Shown here: in pieces, positions 24,013-36,098 of the stretch
Layout of the letters: every line of letters starts with the position of its first letter
How positions within the stretch are numbered: position 1 is the first letter of the stretch
NCBI GenBank assembly: GCA_963924555.1
Contig: OZ004589.1
Coordinates: 558,001-622,000, forward strand
DNA: 64,000 nt
Direction: 5' to 3'
Origin: Crambe crambe
Taxonomy: Eukaryota > Porifera > Demospongiae > Poecilosclerida > Crambeidae
The notes under the pieces: model-generated
Told to the model about the DNA's origin: nothing
Database searches by the model: none
Seen by the model: only the letters and a program-made list of their open reading frames with translations
Program-made: the position numbers and the translations under genes

Positions 24013-24587
24013 GTATAATTATCTTGATCTTGTAATGTGCGTAGCTATAGTACATGCAAGTTTGGTAGTAACTATCTCTCTTTTATGGATTTGCAATTGG
24101 TGAATGAATTTCCTATTTTCTCATTGTTTATTACATAGCCAACCCATGTGGTAGCGTGGGTGTTCTGTTAGCCTAGACCCTTAGGACTAGACTGTACATA
24201 CATGAACACAGATGATTGGGATTGGTTGGGCAGTACATGTGCATTACCCTACACATGCATAAACTGCCCAAAGTACACAGTATATTATTACATGCCCACA
24301 TAGAATTTCTTACGGCAATCCATTCAAGACAATGATTTATGACCATATATATACAGTGCAATTACATAGCTAACTATTTATTTTGCTTTTCCAAGAGCAA
24401 GAAAGCATATTTGATACACATCCAGGGAACAATGAATTACCAGGCTTGTGCTTGCTTTAATAACATATCATTGCAATTTAAAATAATACATACTGTCATA
24501 ATTATAAATAATAAACTAATGAAACAGCAGCAATAAATAAACAAACAAAAACATACTATGTACCAAGTTACGATCTGCACAGTACAG
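24013..24587. other. Duplicated FCHO downstream flank
   Basis: Noncoding sequence nearly identical to 22870-23360 and 42130-42655. It is the 3' flank of the FCHO unit, carried with each copy. No gene is seen. Confidence 0.7.
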
Positions 24588-26345
24588 CTATTGCACCTTA
24601 GGCTCTGCAGTATACTTCCCTGAAGCAAGACATAAATAGCATATTACAGCATGATACATAGGGTGATCATTACCTACATACCTGAGATACATTTCTTCTT
24701 GAGGAGAGAGACTTTGTATGCGGAGCTTGTCAGGTCTAGTGAGAGGTTAGAGAGTGTTTCTCCTTCACAAGTGAAAGAGGCTACAGCTGAGGACGGACTG
24801 GACGGGCCATTGTTCAGATCAAATTTAGCGTGCAGGGGGGAAGCAGCTGCAAACAGAGGGAGAGTATTCACAATACTAGCTAAGAACAATAACAGAAAAT
24901 GACCATGTACTTTGCACTCTGATATGATTTGTTGAAAGCATGTAACAACATGCAACAATAAGACTCCATCCAAGAGTAGTTTAAATGTATGCAGAAAGTG
25001 ATGGGTACATTATTAGATTACCTGGGTTATCTGGTGGAGGGATGTCTCCTATTGCCCACATCATGTGATTGCTCTCATTGCACCACTTTCCCACGGGTTT
25101 AGTGAGAGCATTCTTCACACCTCCATTGACGGGAATGTAAATGGAGACGCCACTGAGGGTGGGCTTGGATTGGAACACACCAGGCTGGTATGTGTAGTCC
25201 AACCGGAAGTTAGTGACGCTAGCATCACACTTCATGTAGCACAGCAGCTGAAGGGGAAGCTGAGATCCATCACTAACATTCACCTATGTATGTACACACA
25301 TAAGAGGAATGATTTATTGCTAAGCAATAACCTCTTACCTCGTACTTGAGGACTTGGACATTATAGAAAGGGCTGGAGGCTTTGGCTTGCATTTTCTTCA
25401 GGTAATTCATCAGTGATTCCATCTCAAAGCTATACTGTGCTCCATCCTCACTCCTGTTCAAGACAATACACATCAAATGGTCCACACTTACTATACTAAA
25501 TGCCACAGTAAAGTCTTTGGCACAATCATGCATGTCCCAACTCACTTTTTGATCAGATGCTGATAGTGCAGTATTTTCTCCACCTTATCCATGCCACTTG
25601 TCTTGAATGACAAAGGTTCATAAGAGCCCAACTTTGGCAAGTAGCTGGCAGGGAAGGATATTGCGACTTCTCCTGTTACTTTGACCTGACAGTCGGCATA
25701 GTTTGTCCCCTTGAAAATGGCATTGCATGTCTCTTGTATTGCTATGGCAATAGGTAGTGTGGGAGTGGTCATGGCAGGACTGGTGGGTGTCACAGAACGG
25801 GCACTGATTTGGGTCGTGGCTAAAGGTGAGAGTGAGTTTGCTGAAGGTGGGAGTTCTCCAGCATGATGGAACAAACTTGCACCCCGGGGGGCAGGAACAG
25901 GGGGCTGATCCTCTCCCCCCAAGGATGAGGAAGAGGCAGGCGAGAGCTGGATGGGATCCTTCTGACCTAGAATTGGACTTGAATCCAGTGATTTGGAACC
26001 AGAATTGACTTTGGTAATTGAAGGGTCCAGCCCACTTGATGATGGAGTTGGCTGGCTGTAACAGAGAAGGGAGTTGAGTAAGAAGTGATGGAGGATTAGA
26101 CAAGGGTTTGTTTTCATTGGACGGGAGAGAGGATGGATTGGGAAGAGCTCCAGCAGATCGTCTCTTAGTGGGATAGGGGGGGCTGGAATGGAGGCCAAGG
26201 CTGAGGCCTCACTCTGACTCTTGATGGAGGAAGTCAGAGGGAGGAGAGGAGGTAGCATTGGTCGTTGGAGGGTCAACCTTGGAGGTGGCAGAAGTGGACA
26301 GATTTGGAGGGGAGGAGATGCCTCATGGAGGAAGGGAAGCTAAAG
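24588..26345 (-). pseudogene. FCHO mu-homology-domain copy, 5' truncated
   Basis: This copies the last five FCHO exons of 42661-44430: terminal exon (24588-24619), the K-K-K-C-I-S-G exon (about 24680-24845), the V-N-V-S-D-G exon (about 25021-25283), the S-E-D-G exon (about 25339-25453), and the proline/serine-rich plus mu-homology start exon (25545-26330). The mu-homology coding part is almost unchanged and open. In the proline-rich part two or more indels throw a stretch of roughly 45 codons into another frame and then restore it. The F-BAR half and the usual start are missing, and the sequence breaks at about 26375 into receptor 3'-flank sequence. It could still be transcribed as a free mu-homology domain, but a pseudogene is the simpler reading. 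Confidence 0.78.
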
Positions 26346-26375
26346 GATAAGGAAGAAAGGATGAGTGTAGACATA

Positions 26376-26966
26376 ATCATTAGCTATGTATGTTCATAGA
26401 GTACAGTTAACTTAGCTACTTGAACTTACTTTGTTGATCATGTCCATAATAACAATGACTACTCCAATGATAGCATACAGCGCAGCCTACAGTGAAGCCT
26501 ATAGTGCACCCTATATACAGTAATGCCTACAAATATGGCAAAGCTCAAGATGGTGAGTTCACATGTTTTATCAATGTTGAGCTACACACCTTGAAACCAC
26601 TCAATTGGATGAGGGGGTTATTTAATAATATATCCCACCTAGTACATTTACTCCCATAGAGAAAAGTGCTCTTACTGTCGAGTCATAAATTCCCTCCCTT
26701 AGGGTAAAGTGTGTTTATGACTCATAAACGCACTGTTCCCCAGGCTATGAATAACAACAGTTTTAGGTTTTCTGAAGCTGACTGTAGGAAGAAGATGATA
26801 ATGAAGATAATCTATGAGATAATGATCAGATAACATTGTCATTAACTAGCTATTACTAAAGAGTCTATTTCTGTCTCTGTATTATGTTGGTAGTTTATAG
26901 CTGACTGTTGGAAGAAGATGATTATGAAGATAATGATCGGATAACATTATCATTAACTAAAAGAAT
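26376..26966. other. Junction and 3' flank of receptor copy 3
   Basis: At about 26375 the FCHO copy ends and sequence homologous to the flanks of receptor copies 1 and 2 begins (TGTTTTATCAATGTTGAG is shared with 465 and 12604). A direct repeat with a GACTGTTGGAAGAAGATGAT-like word occurs at about 26778-26890 and 26900-26990. No gene is supported here. Confidence 0.65.
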
Positions 26967-27290
26967 CTATTTCTGTCTCTGGGTAGCTGATTGTTGGAAA
27001 ATGAAGAAGTCATCTGGTACTGGGTCACAAGGAAACTTCATAGCAATTTTCCACTGGAAGAAATCATTGTATAAGGCCCATTTGGCGTCATACCTTCTGC
27101 TAGCTTCACTGTCGCTAGCAAACACAAAACGTGGGTGGAGGAACTCGTTAATAGCCGGGTGTGGTGGGCATGGGAGGAGTTCGAGTTGAGCCTCGTAGTC
27201 GTCGTAGTCTTCGCAAACGGGCTCGAGAGCACGAGGCTCTGTAGAGTTGGCCTCTGAACAACCACACATCCCAGGACAGGGACAAGCCAT
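26967..27290 (-). CDS. Small acidic hypothetical protein or first exon
   Basis: An open frame of 107 codons starting M-A-C-P-C-P-G-M-C-G-C. The N-terminal dozen residues hold four cysteines, then an acidic stretch (E-D-Y-D-D-Y-E), then a composition typical of folded protein with aromatic residues (W-A-L-Y-N-D-F-F-Q-W). I do not recognise the family. No other copy of it is seen in the window and its base composition is more GC-rich than its surroundings. It may be the first exon of a gene, since its 3' end runs into the repeated GACTGTTGGAAGAAG-type sequence. Function unknown. Confidence 0.4.
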   Translation of the reverse strand: MACPCPGMCGCSEANSTEPRALEPVCEDYDDYEAQLELLPCPPHPAINEFLHPRFVFASDSEASRRYDAKWALYNDFFQWKIAMKFPCDPVPDDFFIFQQSATQRQK

Positions 27291-27391
27291 GGCAGGAGTT
27301 TTCGTTTTATTTCGTAACTAAGGGGTAGCTAGCTAGCTAGCTAAAACTACAGACCGACCAATGAAATCGTGCGCCCTGGGGATATATAACA

Positions 27392-27495
27392 GTTAGAACA
27401 CAGTAGTCCTGGTGACTATGGCCAAATAAACAACCTTATCCTCGGGCTGCGCCCTCGGATTCGGTTGCATAATCACCAGACTACCGTGTTCTAAC
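27392..27495. mobile_element. Short inverted-repeat element
   Basis: The left end GTTAGAACACAGTAGTCCTG and the right end CAGACTACCGTGTTCTAAC are inverted copies over about 28 bases, with a central CTCGGGCTGCGCCCTCGG hairpin. It is about 104 bases and non-coding. Its central hairpin word resembles those at 37005-37030 and 39695-39720, so these may be related elements. Confidence 0.8.
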
Positions 27496-27678
27496 TATTA
27501 CATAAGCTATACAATAACTCAGTACAATATAAACACTGCATGGATATTATATAAACAACTGTTCACACTGTTTATATGTTTATATACTAACTATCTAACT
27601 ATACAGTACATACAATGTGTAAGTCTTGAATCTATCAATAGTTTGCAGTAAAGTAAGTTATTTTCGAGTATCTACCTC

Positions 27679-30600
27679 TCAGGATATGACCATTACTTCA
27701 TATTGCCCCTCTTCTGTTCCTTTCACATCCACAACAGATGGCACTGAACTTTGACCTTGGGGGGTAACAGGAACATAGGCGGGGCAGGTGGTGATTTCAT
27801 AATCACCACCAGAGGCGGCTGGAAGGGAGGACTGTGCAGCTGGTTTCGTTGGAGGGACTTGTGGGGGAGGATCTTTGCTGTACTGTTCTAGGTCCTCATA
27901 GTTGTGTTGCTCTTCGGATATCGGGTTCAGCACATTCAGTTGAACAGTTCCATCTCTATGAAATGACAACTAGTCATAACATCATATTAAGTTATAAATA
28001 ACTTACTTGGTAGTCATCTCAACAGTATCACGACGATTCTTATGATGTAAAATGACAATGACAAGAATGATGATTGTTATGGCAACAACTATGGAAACGA
28101 TTACTCCAATGGCAACCCCGATCACTACACCAGTGGATGGTCCATTTGTTGCTGTCCCAGTAGCCATGCACTCATTCTCATTGAAGGAGCTTATGGCTAC
28201 AGAGCAAGAACTGTCTATAGTAAGTCGTTGCAGCTGCACTGAAATGGAGGCACCAGAGGACAGCCATTCAGTGATGTCTTCAATCAAGTCGGGGACAGAA
28301 GCTTCCAGAGTGCCATGGAGTTCTGCTCGGTAAGTGACAGCATCAGGAGAGGAAGGGAAACATTGGAAGCCTTCATTTCTGATACGATCCATTGAGAAGT
28401 CACACCCACAACGAGAGGCAACATTTTGACTTATGGCACTGACTATGTCTCTATTCTTGCTCAAAGGGTTATCAGCCTATTAGTGATGGACACATCAAAC
28501 TCTAATGATAATTATAATATGTAATTTTACCTTCCAGTCTTGGCAATTTGCTATTCCTTTCAATCGTAGCTGAAAAGGAGAAGCTGAAGAAAAAAATTAA
28601 TTTATTACAGCATATAGTCACACGAGTTCTTCTTACTTTCCACAGTGACTGTGTGCGTGGCTGCTACAGTCACTGGATGAAGATGAGGCACATTGATCGG
28701 ACGAACAGTCACAGAGCACGTGTAGTCTCCATTATCTCCCCTCGTCCCATCCAGGGAGGTGAACACCAGACTACTCCGGTAGAGAAGTGGTCCTGCTGCT
28801 ACTGTTCCATCATCAACACTCACTCGACTGTTTGAAGTGAGGACAGAACCTGACTTGCTCCACTGAGAGGAAACACTGACTCCATACTCCATGGGCATTT
28901 GGACCTGAATGTGACAGGTCAGGTTGAGTTGGAGACCAGAGAAGTAGTGTGAATTGATAGGAGAACCAGTAATGGTGACATTGGGTGAAGGACTGGAAAC
29001 ACTATGTACAATGATCATGTCAGAGTCTGCATCAAAAGAAAAAAAAGATAAAGATTGCAAACTATTGTAACTATAATCATTAGAGACCTGGTCCACTGCT
29101 ATGATCATCAGAGGTCAGAGTACCAACAATAACTGTGTAGTCTGTGGCAGGATTAGTATCAGTAAATGTGGTACTGTTCTGATCCCCTGGTACTGTCCTG
29201 GTGAGTGCCCCAGTCTGTCTCTTCTGGGAACCACCTGGTGTCAATGTCACTGTGTAATTGATGAACCCCTTAGCCTCCACAAGGGTCAAAGGTTCCCAGG
29301 TAACTGTCAAGACTTTAACATTGTCTATAGATCGTGTGATGTTGACCTTCCCAGGAGCAATAAAAGGGACTGTGTACATGCATGAGTGGTAGATAAAGTA
29401 CAATAATATACTCTCTTGGGGCAGTCAATAGTGCACCTCACCTCCTTCAGCAGTAAAACACACTTTATTGGTGATGAGACCACATCCAGCTGGGTTACGA
29501 GGCCTCACTGATACATTGTATGGAATACCCATTGCTGCAATATTACAAGAATACATCACTACAATGAATCAAAGTTAATGGTACAGTACACTCACCAACC
29601 CCTGAGTCTACAACAGCCCTCAACAATACAGGGGTGCCTGATTTGACATTCTTAGAAAAAGGTGGAGTGAGAGGTCTTGTGATGACTCGTTTGACAGCAG
29701 ATTCAGGCTGGACATACTCTGTGACCTCCACTACATAATCAATGACACTATCAGCATGGAGGGAGGGAGGTCCCCAGTTGAAGGAGAGAACACTGCCACC
29801 AGAGGAGGAACACACCAACCCTGTCACCTGACCAGGTTCTGCAGGTATAATGATAATAATGGCAAAGTGGATAGTGATAACTTTTGTACCTATGGAAGAT
29901 AGTGTGAAGGAGATGGTGTTACAGAGGTTCACCACACCAGTCTCAGGGATGTTCACGCAGACATGAAGTGTGTATCTTCCTGTGTTATTGCCAACACGTA
30001 AGGATCCTTGATTAACTGTGTAGTCACCAGTGGTGGTTGAGATATTTTGACCAGAAGGAACTTGCCAGGTGTAACTGAATGTGGGATTACCACTAGGGAT
30101 GGGAGTGAGAGTGACATTACTGGTCAAAGTAACCACTTCATTCGTTATGCATTCATCAGTGAGAATTGATCTAGTAATCACTAGATGAGGGTACTGAACT
30201 GTGATGTTGTGTGAGGCTTGTCTACTGAGGAAGACATTGGCCTCAGGTACATTGACACTGGCCATGCAGGAGTACTGGCCCCCATGACTGGTGTGGAGGG
30301 GGGCAAAGGTTAGGGACAGGTTGTTGGAAGACCTGGACACTGTCACATCCACTAGAGTCTCGTTCCCAATGATACTTCCATTAGGTGCTGTCCACTGAAT
30401 CAGGAGTGGGGACCTGAGATCTTGTTCCGAGGTCACAGTACAGGTGAGGGTGTGGTTAACTGCAGCAGTGGATTCACCAGCAGACTCAATCCTCACCACA
30501 GGGGCACTGGGAACTGAGAATAGTACAGACACAGTTCACTATCAGTAATGCTACACTACATTGTGTACCATGTACACTTCAGTATACACTAGTACTTACT

Positions 30601-33600
30601 GGTAACATTGACATCAGTTCTTTGTTCTCTGGGATCACTGGGACGCAGTAAGTTTCGTGAATCACTGAGTGTGACTCTGCATGTGAAGTTGGTGTCAGTG
30701 GTGCTGAGGGGGGAGAGGGTGAGAGTGGAGGAGGAGCTGGTGGAGGGGGAAGTAGGGGTGATGATGGTACGACCCCCAGACACTATTTCTCTGCCTTCTC
30801 TGTCCAGCCAAGTGTAGGAGTAGCGGATAACAGTAGGATTATCCACACCAGCACCCAACATGGCAGAACAGGTAAGGGTCACATTATCCACACCTCCAGC
30901 AAAGAGAGGACCAGATGGCACAGTAGTGGACACAGTAGGAGTTGAGACTGCAAGATGCATAGTACAACAGTTCACTCCTGCACTAGCAGTAACAGTCACT
31001 ATTAAACATACTCTCTACTATGAAAGTACTGTCTCTTGTGACTCGCACAGGATTAGTAAGAGCTGGGGACACAATGCTCCCTGAACATGTGTATCGTTGC
31101 TGTAAAGATGTCCTCAGTGGATTAAATCGCAAAATAGCAGAAGAGACATTATCACTCCTTGAAACATTTGTTGGCATGGGCATGCTATTTGAGTCCAGCC
31201 ATGCAGCAGTAGGCATGTTAGTCAGGCCAGAAATGACCTCAGATACAGTGCAGGTCAGGTTGAACTCTGACCCTGCCACTGGTCTCCCTGATTGGCTGAT
31301 GGAGACAGAAATGGCATTTTCAGGAACTACATGATAAAAATCAGCTGATCAATAGGTTCTAGTTATCAGATAGCACATGACTGACTCAGTGAGAGAACAT
31401 CATCACTTACCTCTTACAGTTAGTGGTAGTGTCTGGTTGAAAACCATCTGATTTCTTGTGACAATACATATGAACTCTGACCTATGGAGGTCGTCCCTTA
31501 CTGGGTCCACTACATACATGAGCTGCTGTATTGACGTCCCAGAGGCCAGCACCTCTTCCTCCCTGGACATCCATTCTATTCTGTCAACGACACCAGAGTC
31601 ACTGGAACAAGTGACCACTGCACGACTGCCCACAACAAAGGGATCATTAGATACTTCGAGACCTGGACAGTAACACCATGTCATATAGTATATAAATCAC
31701 TAATAAACCATACCATTGAATACTCGGGTCCTGCTGTTACTATTGCCAACTGCATCCCTGATAGTACATGTAAAGCTCCCCACAAAGTTAGAGGAGTTTG
31801 AACTGGAGAGGGTGTGATCGTAGGTAGATGATATTGCATTAGTGATGGTCTGATATTGAGAGAAGGTTAAACTGTCTCCTGGGATGAGTGACCCATCCTT
31901 CATCCAAGTGACTGAGTCCACAGGTCCACCACTAGATATACATGTCAAGGTCCCAGAAACACGATCATAGTCAAGGTCAATGATGGCAGGAACACCTGTA
32001 AGGCCAATGCTGCATGGCACATCACATGATGTATATAGTCTGTACCTGCACCCACTCCAATGTACAGAGTTCTATCAGTGCCACTCCCATCAGGAACCTG
32101 ACAGGTGTACAGTCCAGTGGGTCCCATAGCACCAGTCCTACGATTGAGGAGGACTGCACTGGGACCTCTACGTCTATAGAAATCTGTGCTACTACCAAGG
32201 AGGACAGATCCATTGGATAAGATCCATTGCCCCATGCCTTCACTTCCTGTATCACTTGCTCTACAGCAGGTGGTGAGGTTAGTGAGACAATGCAGAGCAT
32301 TGTAGCCTTCTCCTATATCAGTCAGGGACACCACACTGTTGTTGGGGTACAACACACCTACCAGGAAGAAACCAACAGCTGCAGGATTTTGATGGCATAA
32401 CTTACAATTCAGACCAACAAGACTTACCTTGTGGTACTGCAGTGACTCCTGTTATGACAGCTGCTGGTCCAAATAATGGATCATTTAAGTTGATATCATC
32501 ATAGCGAGCATTAACTTCAAATGTGTAGTTTGTCCTTGGAATGAGGTGATCATCAGTGAACATTCTAATACTGTGATCTCTTTCCCTTCCTCTAATCACA
32601 TTATCAGAGGTGGTCCTAGTGACTACTTGGTATCCTGTGATCCTATCCACATTCCTATCAATACATGGAAAATCCTCCCATGAGAGGGAGAGGCTAGTGG
32701 GAGAGGTGGAGGAGACCATCAGATAATCCGGAGGAGCAGAGGGAGCTGCAGTGTACAGTACATGACACTTGTGCACTAGCTGCATATCATAATGGATGTA
32801 TCCTACCTGCTATTGCAGTCCTTGCAGTGGTGGTGGCAGGTGGACTACTCCCTGCTCCATTCATGGCTGTGATGTTAATGTTGAAGTCACTGTTCTCCTC
32901 CAGTCTTGTCAGAGTGTACTTTCTGGAGGAACCAGTCACTGTAGCTTTACCATTGCCTGGAGCTCCACAGCCTCTGATAGTGAATGAGTATGAGATTTGG
33001 TAGGAGTCCACCACATCCCCTGGAGACTGGCTCCATGTTAAGATGATGGAAGTGGACTGGGGAAAAGTGCTCAGGATAGTAGGGGAAGAAGGAGACACTA
33101 AAGCGAAAATTGACACCCATGACATCGTGACAATTACAATATCATTAGTGCTTCTTAACAATATGAACATAAAGTAGAGTGCACCTAGGATGCTTACTTA
33201 AGCAGGCAGTTCCATTTCCAGTGTATCCTTGGTTACATGTACAGTTGAAGCTTCCGGGAGTGTTGGTACACATAGCATTAGAGTCACAGTTGTTAGTGGT
33301 AGCACTGGCACACTCATCAATATCTGATACAGTAAAGCCATGAGTCGCATGATACACTGTTGGAGTCAGTAGCTCTTACCTTCACAAGTGGCTCCATTTC
33401 CAGTGTATCCTTGGTTACATGTACAGGTAAAGCTACCATGAGTGTTGGTACATGTAGCATTAGAGTCACAAGTGGTAGCATTGGCACACTCATCAATATC
33501 TAATTATTTTATAGTAAGCATATATTGATACAAGAAGTATTATCCTTTAATCTAATATATAGTCACACCTAGCCCCATGCTGCTCATTAATTCATAATCA

Positions 33601-35106
33601 TACCTTCACAAGTGGTTCCATTTCCAGTGTATCCTTGGTTACATGTACAGGTGAAGCTCCCAGGAGTGTTGGTACATGCAGCATTAGAGTCACAGTCAAT
33701 AGCATGACATTCATCAATATCTAGCACATCAAACAATACAATTAATAAATGTCATTCACCAGTATCAATAGTACTCAATACCAGTGCAAGTGGTTCCACT
33801 TCCAGTGTATCCTTGGTTACAGACACAGTTGTAAGATCCAGGAGTGTTCACACACATAGCATCAGAGTCACATTGTATGGCGATAGCACTGTCAGCACAT
33901 TCATCAATATCTAGTTGGATTAATAATCGCTATGACAACATACATAACCATTTTATGATATGACAGCACCCATGCAAGTGGTTCCATTTCCAGTGTATCC
34001 TTGGTTACATGTACAGGTGAAGCTCCCAGGAGTGTTGGTACAGTTAGCATTAGAGTCACAAGTGGTAGCATCAGCACACTCATTGATATCTGGTATAATT
34101 AACTATAACTACATGAAAATGCGTATTGCAAAGCTTTACCAGTGCAGAAAACTCCACTTCCAGTGTATCCTTGGTTACACACACAGTTAAATCCTCCAGG
34201 AGTGTTGTAGCATGTACCATCAGAGCTACAATTATCAGTTCCAGCAATACATTCATCAATATCTATGCATAAGCCATTACATCATGAGTGAGTTAATATT
34301 AGGTACATATATACCTTCACAAGTGGTTCCATTTCCAGTGTATCCTTGGTTACATGTACAGGTGAGGCTCCCAGGAGTGTTGGTACATGTAGCATTAGAG
34401 TCACAGTTGTTAGTTGCACACATATCTGTGACTTTAGTGGGAACAAATTAAAAATAAATAAATAAATAAATTTAAAAAATAAATAAATAAATAAATATAT
34501 ATATATATATATAAAGAAGAAGAAACAAAGTGATTTCAAGAACAAAAAGTTAAACCGACAATATTGCTGGGGCCTATTGCAAGCATAGCCAGCAGCTCTC
34601 TACAGTTACTTTTCCCAGTACCTCAAGTACCCTCCCGTACTTTAATCCCAAGATAAAGCAGGGGTTAATCCCTGGAGGCTCCACTCCCTCCTCAATTCAA
34701 GTGGATAATTAAAGGGGCTCACCCAGTATTATAGTGGCAGTATGATTCATTGTATTGTTCATATCAGGCACCACACAGGTGTAGTTTCCAAGTGGTGTCA
34801 TGGCATTATTCCTGCGATTCAGACGAACTTGATGAGTCCAACCAGTCCTAGTAAAGTCACCATTTGGACTGGCACTTAAACGAGGGACTATGGTACCATT
34901 AGGGAAGTACCACTCCCCCAGAGAAGGTCCATTAGGATTATCACCACCTCTACAGCAGTGAGTGTTGACATCGGAAGTGTTGCACACAAGAGAAGATCCA
35001 GGATTAGGATCAGCCACTACATCGACCTCAATATCAGTGATGAATACAATGTCACCAGGGAGATACACAACACCATTCAAGGTGAAATACAGTTCTGTGC
35101 TGGTAA
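27679..35106 (-). CDS. Receptor copy 3: Ig/EGF/FN3 receptor, seven EGF modules
   Basis: A paralogue of copies 1 and 2. From the N-terminal side: Cys-Cys type Ig (34723-35106), seven EGF exons (about 34312-34424, 34139-34261, 33972-34091, 33781-33911, 33602-33721, 33380-33501, 33203-33329), two FN3 (about 32813-33097 and 32429-32746), five Ig exons (32045-32357 down to 30600-30997), a double-Ig exon (about 29890-30514), FN3 exons (29597-29840, 29437-29529, 29095-29368), an Ig (28637-29025), the NC..WK exon (about 28530-28575), the helix exon (28007-28476) and the tail (27679-27955). The stalk before the helix is about 20 residues shorter than in copies 1 and 2. The first EGF lacks the I-D-E-C start. 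No signal-peptide exon lies within 100 bases upstream as in copies 1 and 2. The gene may start at 41165 or may have lost its start. Confidence 0.75.
33203..34424 (-). repeat. Tandem array of seven EGF-coding exons
   Basis: Seven exons of about 113-131 bases, each flanked by short introns of about 50-100 bases. Each encodes a calcium-binding EGF of the form D-I-D-E-C then C-N-x-G-Y-T-G-x-G. Two subtypes recur: [12 protein letters not shown] and [12 protein letters not shown]. The nucleotide word TTCCAGTGTATCCTTGGTTA is shared by nearly all, so the array grew by recent exon duplication. Confidence 0.9.
34440..34520. repeat. (AAAT)n and (AT)n microsatellites
   Basis: Runs of AAAT (about 34450-34494) pass into AT dinucleotides (about 34495-34513). 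They lie just 5' (gene sense) of the shortened seventh EGF exon, in the intron leading from the N-terminal Ig of receptor copy 3. Confidence 0.9.
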
Positions 35107-35277
35107 CTACAATAAAAAATCAATTAACACCTTAAGTCAGTAAGAAGGGGACTTCTTTTGTGTACTATATAGGTATTTAGTTATAGTGTTGTTGTTATTG
35201 TGGTTGTTGTCATTTTAAGTTATTACAATAAGGCATTTCTTCACCTACATACCTTAGCCTCGTGCCAGGCTCTCAGG

Positions 35278-35650
35278 AAGGGGGAGGGGGAAGGAAAAGA
35301 GAGCCTGGTTGCTACTTTCTGCGCATGCGCGGATTTTCCCCGCGATTTTGCGGAATCCGGATACTTGCCTGTATATGTCCGCAACACTAAACGTCATGGG
35401 TCAAAGTATATGGTTGCTAGTATTCTGCTCAGTTGTCCTTTTCGCCATAGATCTATGTTTTCGCCCTCGAAAAGCTGGACCTTACGGGAGTGTGTCTAAA
35501 GATGCAGCATTGTACTAGTTGTGCAACCACGCCCATTAATTATGATGATCGTGTAGCGGAAATATCCAGATTTCTGGGAAAAACTGGCGCATGCGCAAAC
35601 AGTGGATACCAGGCTCTCTTTCCCCCCCCCCCCCCCCCCCCCCCCCCCCA
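35278..35650. mobile_element. Inverted-repeat element ending in G/C homopolymers
   Basis: The left end reads G-rich then AAAGAGAGCCTGGT. The right end reads ACCAGGCTCTCTTT then a run of about 28 C. Inverted similarity continues inwards for about 60 bases (TGCGCATGCGC on both sides). Part of the right half recurs at 19385-19500, also ending in poly-C. A short open frame inside (M-S-A-T-L-N start) is not supported as a gene. Confidence 0.7.
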
Positions 35651-35784
35651 AAAAAAAGGAAGGCAATGCCTCCATGTGAATGTTTGTAAGAGAGAGTAGC
35701 TATAATTATCATCCACAGATGTGGTGCTTGCCATACATGCAAGTTCAGTCTGACTACTCTACTCATAGTAGCTAACCCATCCTT

Positions 35785-36098
35785 CATGCAGTAACATGCT
35801 GAGGATCTCCCTTTTATGGATTTGCAATTGGGCTGAACAAATTTCCTGTTTCCCTAGCTAGTTAGCTAGCTACCTAAACCCATGGTGGACATAATTTCAT
35901 CGTGAAATTGAATATGTACACATGGCATAGCTATAGCTGCAGGAGATTGAAATATTTAATGCATCATTATGCTATAATAGCTACATAGCTACATCATTTC
36001 TCATCTTACGTAGATGGTAGCTAATTAGTTATTACAACTCTGTTGGTTTTTTTTAGATACTTCAATACCTGGACAGTAACACCATGTCATAAAGTATA
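35785..36098. repeat. Duplicated noncoding block with an Ig-exon scrap
   Basis: Nearly identical to 20275-20940, minus the element at 20459-20806. Both end with TCAATACCTGGACAGTAACA, which is the acceptor edge of an internal receptor Ig exon (seen intact at 4721-4745, 16790-16815 and 31665-31680). So a fragment of a receptor exon was moved into repeat DNA and the mosaic was then duplicated. Confidence 0.8.

Noticed and set aside
25618-26103. Long alternative frame in the FCHO copy
   Set aside because: Its only family-like stretch is the frame-shifted part of the parental proline-rich linker; the rest is unrelated to FCHO and explained by the indels.
35309-35518. Short frame with a hydrophobic core in the element at 35278-35650
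   Set aside because: It lies within inverted-repeat DNA, has no splice partner and no matching frame in the related block at 19385-19500.
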